Source: Prorocentrum cordatum (taxonomy: Eukaryota > Sar > Dinophyceae > Prorocentrales > Prorocentraceae). From it: 64,000 nucleotides of DNA. The stretch spans positions 64,390 to 128,389 of the forward strand of contig CAUYUJ010018728.1 of assembly GCA_963575745.1 (NCBI GenBank). The letters are read 5' to 3'. The notes under the pieces are model-generated. The model was not told where the DNA came from. It made no database searches and saw only the letters and a program-made list of their open reading frames with translations. Positions 9,640-19,600 of this stretch are shown piece by piece. Position numbers and translations under genes: made by a program. Each line of letters starts with the position of its first letter. Within the stretch, counting starts at the first letter, position 1.

Positions 9640-10860
9640 AGCCTGTGGGACCTGTGGGACATGCGGGACCTGCGGGACCTGCGGGACTTACGAGACCCGC
9701 GAACCCTCTGGGACTTGTCGGACCTCCGGGACAAACGAGCCCTCCTGGAGCTGTGGGACCTGTGGGACCTCGACTTGTGGGACCTGCGGGACCAACGAGA
9801 CCTTCGAGACCTGCGGGATTTGTGGGATCAGTGGGAAATGCAGAACCTGTGAGGCGTGTGGGACATGAGGAATATGTGAGACCTGTGGGGCCTGTGTGGC
9901 CTGTGGGACCTGTGGGACCTGTGGGACCTGTGCGGCCTGCAAGACTTGCGAGACCCGGGGGACTTGTGGGGCTGGTGGGGCCCGTCGGACCTGGGGGACC
10001 CGTGGGACCTGTGTGGCCCGTGAGGGGACCTGCTGGACCTGTGGGTCCAGAGGGACCTGTGGGACCCGCGGGGCCTGTGGGAAATTTAAGACCTCGGGGG
10101 CGTGTAGGACATGTGTGTTCTGTGGGATCAGTCGGGCAAGTGGGACTTGCGCGGCCTGGGAGACTTCTTGGAACTGTGGGACCTGTCGGGCATGTGGGTC
10201 CTGTGAGACCTGAGGGGCCTGCAGGATCAGCGAGAGCTGCGTGACCTGCGGGGCCTGTGGGACCTGTGGGCGTGGTGTGTGTGTGTGTGTGTGTGTGGGA
10301 CATGTGGAGCCTGTGGGACCTTTAGGACTCATGGGACATGCGAGAGCGATGGGATTTGTTGGACCAGTGTGACGCGTGGGGCCCGCGAGACCTTCCAGAC
10401 TTGCGAGGCCTGCGGCGCCGCCTGCAAACTGTGTTGGACCTGCGGGACCTGTGGGATATGTGTGATACGGGGGATATGCAAGACCCCCTCCTCCTCCTCC
10501 TCCTCCTCTTCCTCCTCCTCCTCCTCCTCCTCCTCCCCCTCCTCCTCCCCCTCCTCCCCCTCCCCCTCCTCCTCCTTCTCCCCCTCCTCGACCCCCCCCC
10601 CTCCTCGGGAGGAGGAGGCCGGCGGCCGCTGTGGGCATAGGGAGAGTTGTGGGTCCCGCGGGACCTGTGGGAATCGTGGGACCAGTGGGGCCTGCAAGAC
10701 CTGAGGGACGTGCGAGACCTGTGGGACACGTAGGACCTGCGGGGGCTGTCAGACTTGCGCGGCCTGCGAGATCTGCGAGACCTGTGGGCCATGTGGGAAC
10801 TGTGGGACCTGTGGGACCTGTCGATCTTTGAATCCTGTGGGGCCTGCGACCGCCGAGGAC
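9588..10860. repeat. Degenerate 9-bp minisatellite with collagen-like coding on both strands
   Basis: The unit is close to GGGACCTGT/GGGACCTGC, repeated for about 1.27 kb with many substitutions. Because the unit is 9 bp, frames stay open. The plus strand reads Gly-Pro-Val/Ala triplets (about 220 aa from 9582). The minus strand reads Gly-Pro-Thr triplets (about 250 aa ending near 9545), preceded by a His-Thr stretch from a GT run at 10274-10298. Gly-X-Y collagen-like proteins are known in algae and protists, but neither frame shows a signal peptide or convincing ends, so only the repeat is asserted. Confidence 0.75.
10486..10600 (+). repeat. TCC microsatellite inside the 9-bp array
   Basis: A TCC/CCT tract interrupts the collagen-like minisatellite. 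Confidence 0.85.
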
Positions 10861-12130
10861 CAAACTAAGACCCTGAATTGTGGGACCGCCGGGCGCCCAA
10901 ATAAGGACCTTACTTGGGACCCGGGGAACTCCTCAATAAATTTTGTGGATCGACAGATGTCTCGTGCTTGGGGGTCATCGAGGCCCCCAGAGGGGGATTT
11001 ATTAAGGAACCCGAAGGTTCCTTACGTCCACTATGTTTTCTTGGAGCGGGGGGACCCAAAATTCAAACTCCCCAGCGTGGCCGTCGGAGGCCCTCAACTA
11101 GCCACCCCACTCGAAAACGCGACGCAACTGTTCAGCCGAGGCCTGAACGCGACTCTGATGCCGTCACCGCCGTACTTGCACTGCACCCGCGAATTCGCAA
11201 GCAAACCTAAGAAACCGCCATGGAGGCGGGCAGAACCCCAGACGGCACCAGCTGACACCCAGGGGAGCTCACGACGGCCCACGATGGCACCAAAGTGTCC
11301 CACTGAGCCAAAGAACGGCCCAAGAGTGCCCCGAAAGGCCCCCAACACAACCCAACAGGACCCCGTGACAAGCCCAACGCGGCTTGAGAGTAACCCGTGA
11401 GAGACCCAAGAGAGGCAAGAACACCAGACGCAGAATGAGGCAGAAACATAAAGGGGACTCACGACGGGGGAACGGAGGAGTGGGGGGGGGACGACAACGA
11501 AAACGAAGGAGCACGCCCCGAAACGACGCGGATCAGCGCGTCACATGTTGCGGCCATTGCACATGCATGGGCGACGATTTGTCGCGCACTTTGGTTTCCA
11601 TGACGGTGCTCTGAAACACGCCCCGCTGAAACATGCGCAATCGCAGAGCGCGGGACTTGCTGCGAACCTATAGGCATAACGCGAGCGCATGGTTCTGGAG
11701 GAGGAGGAGGCGTGCTGGACACGGTGCCCCCCGCACCCCCCACCCCCCTGGAGGACGGGGGGGATGAGGGGGGCGAGGCAGAGGAGGGGGGGGGGGGAGA
11801 CGGCGGGGGAGGGGTATGGGAGGAGGAATGGGGGCTGGTAGCGTGCCTCTCCGAGTGCGGTCGCTGTCGTGCCACTCGTTCTTAGCCTCCTCGCCTTGCC
11901 ACCACCTCCCCACACCCCCTGCCCTTGCCCCTCGGTGAGCCCATCCATCAGCATGCGGTCCCTGTGGTCAACCAGGTCCACGGAGCTGGCTGGGCGCACG
12001 TGGATGGTATTTCTGACCCACGCCCAATACCTGGCCCTGCGGGCCCGATGCCACACTGCCATCGTGATCTGGCGGACCCGAGTGGTCCTCGCGCTGAGCC
12101 CAGCGCTCCCTGGGGTCTTCTCTGGTCCGC
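10861..12130. other. No confident gene
   Basis: A plus-strand frame 10828-11400 is open but of ambiguous composition and lacks domains. 11690-11830 is GGA/GGGG-rich. Sequence just before 12131 continues the open frame of the WW-like piece (from about 11950) and may belong to it. Confidence 0.35.
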
Positions 12131-12285
12131 CCGATATCAGGATCCGCGGTGTCATCTGGCCCAGACAGGACGGCCGGGCGACCTTCTACACCGAGGATTA
12201 TTTGAGCGTGTATTTCGTCAACCAGCTGACTGGCGAGGCGCAGTGGTGCCCGCCATCGGACAATTCGGGCACTGGCGGCTCCTGA
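12131..12285 (+). CDS. WW-domain-like exon or gene fragment
   Basis: The frame reads a tryptophan, then GRATFYTEDYLSVYFVNQLT, then GEAQWCPP, and stops at 12285. The second half (YFVN-x-x-TGEAQW-x-x-P) is the hallmark of WW domains, which bind proline-rich peptides. The spacing between the two tryptophans is several residues longer than usual, so this would be a variant fold. An open frame extends upstream to about 11950. It may be a 5' exon of the methyltransferase gene that follows on the same strand, or an unrelated fragment. No start is supported. Confidence 0.4.
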
Positions 12286-13161
12286 ATTGCACTGGCCACG
12301 CCCGCAGATGATAATCACGCCAGTGTCCGACGACGATGACGACGCAGACAGCGCCTCGACTGCCTTGGTGATGACGACGATGACGACGATGTGTTTGGGG
12401 TTCGCGGGCCAATAGGTGTCTTCAGAATATGAGCATTGGCCGTCTCGCCGCATGGAGTTGGCTCTAAGCTAGCAGCTCCAGCTGGCCCGCGGCGCTGCAG
12501 CCAGCTTGCGCGAGCGCGCCGCCTGCCCCCTACCTCCAGGGAGCCGGTCTTCTCGCCAAGTCACCATCCCATCCTATCTCAGTCGCTGCGCCCCTCCTCG
12601 CTCCCTACCAGGCTGCTGCAGTCATCCGTTGCCGTTCAGTGTCCCCCCCACTCTTCTCTGCACGCCGCTGCCCATGCGCCGATTTAGGGCGAGGCGCGCG
12701 ATGGCGCCATGGGCGCTTTGCCCGAATTCGTCGCCCCGCCCCGCACATCGATCTCGCCCGCAGCCGGCCCAGAAAACCAGCGAGGTGCTGAGGAAGCGGA
12801 ATGCAGAGAGGAGTGGGAGGGGCCACAGCCGCCGATCCATCCGGGGCCTCAGGATGCCAAGAGGTAGTCAGGATAGGAAGGCTAGCGCGTTTGTGTACAT
12901 AGGCACACCAGCGAGAGACCAGGAGAGAGGAGGCGGATAGCGACGACTGAGGAGTGCAGGGACATGACAAGGCGACGGCGTCGCCAAATTCGTCGGTTGG
13001 GATCGTATCGGCCCCACGGGGCCTCAGGGTGCCATGCCTGCCTCGGGTCCGACTCCTCGGGCAGAGTGGTCATCCCCTTTGGATCCCTGTACCCCCGAGG
13101 GTTTCGGCCCCCTTATCCCCAGTTGTCCTATGTGTGTTTGTTCCGCCACCGCTCGCCCCAG
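12286..13161. other. No confident coding; possible intron or intergenic DNA
   Basis: Mixed sequence with a GAC/GAT-rich patch near 12328-12395. No domain is seen. Confidence 0.35.
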
Positions 13162-13310
13162 GTCCTCACGGATCCGCTGCGGGCGGTCATTTCGAAGATG
13201 CAGGATCAGATCCCGCCGCAGCACGTGCCCTCGCTTGTGGGCGCCATCTCGCAGCGCCCTCCCCGGGTCGGGCCAGGCCACAGCAGCAATCCCTGGTGCG
13301 GCTGCTGCGC
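13162..13310 (+). CDS. Possible exon upstream of the methyltransferase
   Basis: After a plausible acceptor (gctcgccccag) the phase-0 frame reads VLTDPLRAVISKMQDQIPPQ and then HVPSLVGAISQRPP before collapsing into a CT-rich tract. The composition is protein-like, but no family is recognised. It is called only because it is bounded by a good acceptor and lies directly upstream of the methyltransferase exons in the same orientation. Confidence 0.3.
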
Positions 13311-13317
13311 CCGACCC

Positions 13318-13712
13318 CCCCTCCCTCCGCTCTCCCCCCCCTTCCCCCATCCCTCCTCCCATCCCTCCTCCGCCACTCCTCCTCCCTCCTCCTCTCTCCT
13401 CCCGCCTCCCGACCGCGCTCCTCCACCTTCCTCCCTACTCCTCCTTCCCTCCTCCTTCCTCCGCCTTCCCTCCTCCGCCCCCCCCCCCTTCCCCCCCCCC
13501 CCCCCTTCCCCCCCCCTCCTCGCCCCCCCCTACCCCCCCTCCTCCTCCTCCCGAGCTGCCAGGAGGTAAACCTCAAGGTGCCAGGAAGTTCTTCCGGAAG
13601 CTCCGAGCTGTCAGGAAGCACCGCGCCCACCACCGCCCCGCCCCCACCCGCGCGCCCCCCCCCTTCCCCCCTTCCCTTCCCCCCCCCCCCCGCCGACCTC
13701 ATCGGCCTCGGG
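13318..13712 (+). repeat. CT-rich low-complexity tract (probable intron)
   Basis: Imperfect CCT/TCC and poly-C runs (13318-13550, 13645-13700). The pyrimidine-rich strand is the sense strand of the surrounding exons, as in the other presumed introns of this region. Confidence 0.75.
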
Positions 13713-14046
13713 GTGGTCCCTCACCGCCCTCCTCAGGGTCGATCCCCCTGCCGTCGTCAGGCGGTCCCTTGACTGACGCCACGTCATGAACCTTCTCCAG
13801 GCTCGCGTCTGTCTGGCAGTCGCACCCCCCCCCCCCGCCTCGGCCCCGCCCCCTCGCTATGCAAGCTGCGCGCGTCCGTGTGTCGGGCTTCCGCTGTCGC
13901 GTCCTCCTTGTCCTTTGCCCCGCCTTCTAGGTCCACCTTCGCGTCGACGCCCCATCCTCGCGGCCGATCCTTCGCGCCTCCCCCCCCCCCCCCCCTTCCT
14001 GGAGAAGGCCCCGGCGGCAGCCATGTCATCGCCCAAAATCTTGCAG

Positions 14047-14160
14047 GCGTTTGCGCGAGAGTGGGAGACGTTGTGCTCGAAGACGGTGGACTTTGAGTAT
14101 GTCTTTCAGTGCGAGAAGGGCCACTTGCAGCAAGCGTTTCTGCGCAGGGAGTGGCGTCCG
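14047..14160 (+). CDS. Methyltransferase exon with motif II-like region
   Basis: Follows acceptor cccaaaatcttgcag in phase 0 and reads AFAREWETLCSKTVDFEYVF, then QCEKGHLQQAFLRREWRP. The acidic residue after the hydrophobic strand (QCEKGH) sits where motif II contacts the methionine-adenosine. The 3' border is uncertain. Confidence 0.55.
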
Positions 14161-16467
14161 GGGGCATGCGAGCGAGGTCGGGGGCCGAGGAACGCGGGGG
14201 ATGTCCTGCCAAGCATGGCCCGCTTTCCAACCATGTGCGCTTCCGTGTTCAAGTATTGTTATCGGAGCTCCTGGGAGGGGTCGAGGATGCGATGATATGT
14301 CGGCTAGGGCTGACGAGGAGGACGCGGTGGAGGTGGCCGGCGAGGAGGGGGGGGGGGGGGCGGAGGGGGAGGAGGGGGGGCGATGAGGATTAGGGGGGGC
14401 AGGATAAGCCGAATCCCAGCGCCTAGGTCGCGCTGGGCCCGGGTGCTGGACTTGAAAACTGGGAACCGCGTCGCGGCGCTACCGGTAGACATCTTCAGCG
14501 CCGGGTTTACCTGCGCGACGAAGAGCAGGTTGAATGGGGCTACGCGGGGCCAGCGTCTGTCTCCGATACACACGGGCGAGGGGGAGACTGGTGCTGCCTG
14601 GCGGATGGCAGAGGCCTACATTCGCAGAGCGCGGCCTTCTCTTACCATCTTGGACAACCTCACGGCGCTCATGAATGAGGCCGAACCAGGGATGATGCCA
14701 GACTCCACGGCGATGCTCCAATTCTTGAGCAAGTGTGGGTACTCCGCGCGCGCCGCGCCCCCGGGCATCGCAGATCGGGCGGCGGCGATCGCGGCACGAG
14801 GCAGGAGGAGCTTTTAGCCAGAGGATGGGCAGCGGGATGAGCAGAGCAGATCATGGCCAGATGATGAGGATGCGCAGAGCCAGAGGATGAGCCCCTGGCA
14901 GGTAGGGAGGTACAGATGCGATTGGATCTGCAGAATGCCGCACACGCGCGCACACCCACGCAAATCGAGGAGGAGGAGAAGGATGATGCGAGGGAGGACG
15001 AGAAGGAGGACGATAAGGCGGACGCAGTGGTGGAGGAGCGAGGTCTTTCCGTTCGCCACCCCGCCCTTCCTTTCACCGCGCCCTTTCGGCCCCTGCTTCC
15101 TGCGTCCTACGCTCCCAATGTTGTTATTGGACCAGATCCCCCCCCCCCCTCCCCGCGCCCCACCGCTGCCGCCGCCCCCCTCTCGGGCCAAGGCAATGCG
15201 CGTCAGCGCCCAAGACTGCGGGTCCATCGTCGCCCGCGTGCGCATGGCCGTGGTGGGCCTGCTGGATGGCCCCGCGGGGGCTGGTATGAACGTGGTGACA
15301 TCGGTGCTCCCGTCGCTCAAGATGCCGCAGTTGCCCGTGGGCATTCTTCCTCTGGCAAGAACTGCCCGTGTTCGACGGCGCGCAGCCGCCAGGGCCCAAG
15401 CGGATCAGGGGCAATTCCGAGGTGCATCGTAAGTTCTACCAGGATGCTGGCCTGCGGTGCCCCCCGAACCTGGCGGACTACGACGAGGAACTCCAGCTTG
15501 TACTTGGCGGACGGACCAACGCGCAGATCGAGGCCGGCCCTGGAATGCACGCAATCACTCTCTCTCTCTCACACACACGCACACACAGACAGACACACGC
15601 GCGCACCCTTCGGCTGTGGTGTCTGGGCGTTCCCCCCCCCCTCTCAGCGCGACGCGGATGCGTCGACGACGCCGAGGTCGCGGCGGAGGTCGACGCTGAC
15701 GATGTTGGGCGAAGAGGAGGAGGACGCCGACGAAAGGAGGAGGCGGACGTTGACGAGGTGGCCAGGCGGCGGAGGGTGACGAAAGGGAGGGCGGAGGGGA
15801 GGAGGACCGAATGGCTGGGTGGCAGAGGGCTCGGGGACCCCCCCGCCAGCGCAGGTGGCGCTCTACGGCGAAGAGTGCGACCCATGGCCTTTGCAAGCTG
15901 GCGTCAACCAATGGGCAGACATCAACCTGAGCTTGCGGTTCTGCCTCGGAGAGTTTGGAGGTGGCGCGATCTTCCGATGCGCGATGCCCACCCTGACGAC
16001 CAAAAGCGTCCTGTTGTTGAGGATCTTGACGCCTGATGGTGTGAAACATTGGAGGCGCCACCCGTTTCTTATGTTACGCCACCGCCTTCCCCGTCGTCTG
16101 TCTGCTGCTGCTGCTGTTACTGCGTGTGCTGCTGCTGCTGCTGCTGCTCCTCCTCCTCCTCCGCCTCCTCCTCCTCCTCCGCCTCCTCCTCCTCCGCCTC
16201 CTCCTCATTCCCCTCCTTTTTCCTCCTCCTCCGCCCCCCCCCCCCCCCCTCCTCCTGCCCCCATCCCCCGATCTTCTGGAGCTGGCCCTTCCGAGGCTTG
16301 TCGCGGGCGAGGTTCTGCTGCGTCTGATCGGCTTCTTCAACGCCCTCGAAACGGATGGCCAGACGGCGCGCCTCTCGGTCGGGAATGCCTACAGCGGCTT
16401 CCCGTTTGCGGCGGTTGCTCTTGCGGCCATCTCGGGGTTTGGCCGCCGCCGCCCAGGCCTCGGCTGA
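14047..16467 (+). CDS. Split cytosine-5 DNA methyltransferase-like gene
   Basis: Exon-like blocks in one orientation carry the ordered motif set of C5 DNA methyltransferases, which move a methyl group from S-adenosylmethionine to cytosine. There is a region before the catalytic loop (DFEYVFQCEKGH), motif IV with the nucleophile Cys (AGFTCATKSRLN; usual core is PC), motif VI (TILDNLTAL; usual ENV), motif VIII (GSIVARVRMAVVG), a target-recognition-like part (PTLTTKSVLLLR) and motif X (SVGNAYSGF). The stop is at 16465-16467. A clear motif I (FxGxG) was not found, so the 5' end is incomplete. Pyrimidine-rich or repeat-rich DNA separates the blocks. One frame change near 15340 is not explained by an intron. 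The TC and DNL variants could mean an active dinoflagellate-type enzyme, an inactive relic or an element-borne copy. Retrotransposon-encoded DNMTs are established for Symbiodinium; no reverse transcriptase adjoins this one. Confidence 0.65.
14440..14760 (+). CDS. Methyltransferase exon with motifs IV and VI
   Basis: Contains VDIFSAGFTCATKSRLN (motif IV, catalytic Cys in FTC), then a Gly/Thr-rich loop, YIRRARPSLTILDNL (motif VI, with DNL instead of ENV) and a helix ending FLSKCGYSAR. Spacing between IV and VI is as expected for the family. Confidence 0.65.
15188..15555 (+). CDS. Methyltransferase exon with motif VIII, one frame change
   Basis: The first part reads SAQDCGSIVARVRMAVVGLL (motif VIII, Arg-x-Arg kept) to about 15335. 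The next frame continues FLWQELPVFDGAQPPGPKR ... VHRKFYQDAGLRCPPNLADY ... LQLVLGGRTNAQ. A one-base shift near 15340 separates them. Either this is an indel error or the copy is damaged. After about 15555 the sequence is CT/CA repeat and GGA-like, probably intron. Confidence 0.55.
15855..16080 (+). CDS. Methyltransferase exon, target-recognition part
   Basis: Follows acceptor cccgccagcgcag in phase 0 and reads VALYGEECDPWPLQAG, QWADINLSLRFCLGEF and MPTLTTKSVLLLR. The PTLTTKS string resembles the conserved segment in the recognition domain of C5 methyltransferases. The 3' border lies before the CTG/TCC tract. Confidence 0.6.
16118..16260 (+). repeat. CTG then TCC microsatellite (probable intron)
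   Basis: CTG units merge into CCT/TCC and poly-C, immediately upstream of the last methyltransferase exon. Confidence 0.85.
16262..16467 (+). CDS. Last methyltransferase exon with motif X
   Basis: Reads LELALPRLVAGEVLLRLIGF, FNALETDGQTARL and SVGNAYSGFPFAAVALAAI, then a short tail and a stop. The GNA-x-x-G string is motif X, which packs against the cofactor site at the end of the methyltransferase domain. Confidence 0.6.
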
Positions 16468-16621
16468 ATCGCCGTAGATGGCAACCGGGGGGGGGAGGCA
16501 ACCGAGGCGGTGAGCGAAGGCTTTACGAGGATGGGGGGATGCCCGAATGAGGCGCCCGAAGAGGCGGCGAACGGGTGGGGGGGAGGAGGAGGACTCGCGC
16601 AGGCTGCACCGTTTGCTAATT

Positions 16622-19600
16622 ATGTCTTCCAAGAGCGACGAGCCAGGGACGCCAGATCTTGGCGTCGTCGTCTCTGGTCTCTGCTGCGCCCGGCCAGCTG
16701 GGACAGGCCGACTGCCCCCCTCTCTCAGCGAAGCAGAGCGTGTTGTTTCGAGCGTTGGGTTGCCTGGGGGGGCGGGGGAGAAGGGTCGCGCGCGCCTGGC
16801 GCAACCAGGCTTTCCCTTTCAGCGGTTCGGGGAGATGCACGGTGACCCGCGATTCCCTGCTGCGTTGCTTTTGCCGTTCCCCAGAAGAAACGAGGCCGGC
16901 GGGCACCTCGAACTATCCCAGGGCACCGTCCGCCGCAGGCTGCCCGCCGATGCATACCTTGCGCTCCTGGAAATCCAAGCTGGCATCATCCCGCCCCGCG
17001 CTGCACCATCCCAGCCCACATAACAACATCCCACATTGCGCCAGTCAGGTTATCGCGCGTTACCCGCGCGCCCACCCCATCATAAACGAATGCCCCGCTG
17101 GTCCGAAAGGTGGTCAATCATGCCAGTTCCCCCCCTTCTTGCCCCCCCCATGCGCGTTTGGTCTTCAGACTGGGGTCGCCCGCAGCTCGGCGGCCCCAGA
17201 CGAAGACCTGCGATCTGCTCAGAACCCGTGCCCATCAGCAGCTGCAGTGAGCGACGCGCGCGGGGGAACGCGCCCCCCCTTGAGGAGCCGACCGACCTGC
17301 TATACGGTCGCGGCGACCCCAGCAAGGCCCGATACGGAGTGTGGGGCCTCGAGAACGCTGACCAAGTCAACGTCATGGTGACCTTTGAGTATGGGGCCAA
17401 GGTTGAGGTCGCACATCGTCGTCCATCCTCCCATTCTCGCACGTCGGTCAGTTTTCTGGTTGCGAGTCGCTGCCGCCGCCCTCCCCGCTGCCCTCCGCGC
17501 CTGCGAGGTCGTGCCGGACGGCCGCAAGTGTGGCCTCTGCGGCCGCAAGGACACGGAGTTGGACCATGCCTTCGCGGAGGAGTGCTTGCACTGGGGGCTC
17601 CAACCGACTGGGCTGAAGAACCGCGGCGCCTACTGCTTCTACTGCATGCGCGTGCACGCAGGCATTGCGGGGCGACTCGGGCCCCGTGGATGTCGTCTCC
17701 TTCTCTGCCCGCGGCGCCGCCTCCGCGCCTTCTTTGGTGCCCCCTTGCCCTCCGACTTTTCGCGCGCCCTTTTCTTTCCCTCCTCCCCCATTCAGCCCCC
17801 GTGCACTCCACCGCCGCCTGTTCACTCTGCATCCGCGACTCCGCCTCTGCATCCCCTCCTCTTCCTTCAGCTCGCCCCCGCTCCTCCCGCCCCTGCCGCC
17901 CCCCCCCCCCCCCGCCCAGTTGGTCTCAGTGACCTGAGGTGGAGAGTGGGGCAGTCGAGGACGCGATGGCTCTTGGAATCGAGTTTGGTGTCTGAGCAGG
18001 GAGGCGGCGAGAGAGGCCACGTGGGTTGTTTTTGTTTGAGCGCCCCGCGCAGGCGTCTATCAGGGCCAACAGGCCACCTGCACCCCCGTCCTGCCGGCGC
18101 AAGTCATTGGATCTACTCGGGAGACAATCGATGAATTGTTCACTCGTCGTAATGAAGCCGTGAACTACTTCGCGTCTCAGAGTGCCACTCGCGGGGTCAG
18201 AGTTACTTGGGCGGACATCCAGGACAAGGTTGAGTCGTACAAGAAGCGCGAGGTACAGACAAAACGGCCGTAACATCGCATATTACACCTGAGCGACTAT
18301 CACACTGCGTACGGCGACCCACACAGCAATGGAAAAGGGCACCAGGTGATTATACATCATGGACATCAGCGCGCGCGGATTCCAGGAAAGCTTGAGTGGG
18401 AAGAATCCGACATAGAGACTCAAGGAGTCGCCACACGGCGCGTGCATCACACATCGGCATCATCCATCTTCGAAGGCAAACTGGATCGCAGCTTCGCCGG
18501 CTTGACGTCGAGTCTGTCTGCTGCCTTTTCGCGGCCAACAGGTGAAGAAGCGCCCATCATCTTTGCCGAGGCGGGCGGTGCCCCGCCCGCGGCAGGGATC
18601 CCGCCGCCCGCTCCGGGAGTTGCACCGGCGCCAGCAGGGCCGGCGCCCCCGAACGTCGTCGGCGGCTTCCAGGCCGCGTTCATCCCAGTCATGGTGCCGC
18701 AGGGCCCAGCGGAGCCCGCTCCCTCAGCGGGCCAGGCGAAGCCGAAAGCTCAGAAGGGCAAGCCAGAGGCACGGCCGCGGACTGGCCGAGCACCCAGCAG
18801 CAAGTCCGACTCCGAGGGCGGGGCGCGCAGGCCCGTGGGGCGTCCGCGCGTGATGCGACGCCAGACTCTGATGACCCACCTGAGGGAGTTCCGCGAGTCC
18901 AACCATGATGAGAAATACTTCGCCGTCCCGAACTTCCGCAGACAGATGGAGACCGCGCTGAGCAATTTCGCTAACACCATCGTGCCCGCCCAGCAGCTGG
19001 AGGACGAGGTGAAAGTTGCCCAGGAGAGAGGCAGACGGATGTGGAGTTGTATGCAGACAGCGACGAGGTCCAGGCTTTCCGCAAGCAGGGACAGGAAGCG
19101 GCCAACATTTCTAAAGCGTGGGCTCAAAACTCTACGTTCGAGGGCGTGCCGCATGTCCTTGACATTTTTAGCGACCCCCCCAGTCGCCGAGGTGCCATTC
19201 CCAGCCTGGATGCTCCAGGAGTTCATCGCGAAGCAAGTGGAGGCACGAGTGCGAATGACCCGCTGACGCCCTAGGTGTTAGTGTCGACCGACTGGCCCGT
19301 TCGCCCCCGCCCCCCCCCCCGTCGAGCCCAGCCGCTCCAGCAAGGCGGGGCTTGTCGGGTGTCTTCGAGTGGCAGCGCGGTCAGTCTCGGCGTCGACCGT
19401 CATCTGTGGGTGGGCGACGGTCATTCGGATGAGGCTGCGACCCCTGATGATGCTATGTGGTGCGTTTTGTTGGAGCCGGCGAAACTGTCCGAGGCGGGCT
19501 TACCGACGCCAGCTTCGCAGACGTCGATGAGCATTGACACGGTGAAAATGAAGATCAGCATGCTCGCCCAGGGTAGCGTTGATTTCTTGCGAAAGGATTT

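Noticed and set aside
10828-11400. 190-codon plus-strand frame after the collagen-like repeat
   Set aside because: Starts in the repeat and has no domain or splice support.
12328-12395. Acidic repeat exon from GAC/GAT-rich DNA
   Set aside because: Too short, and no splice signals support it.
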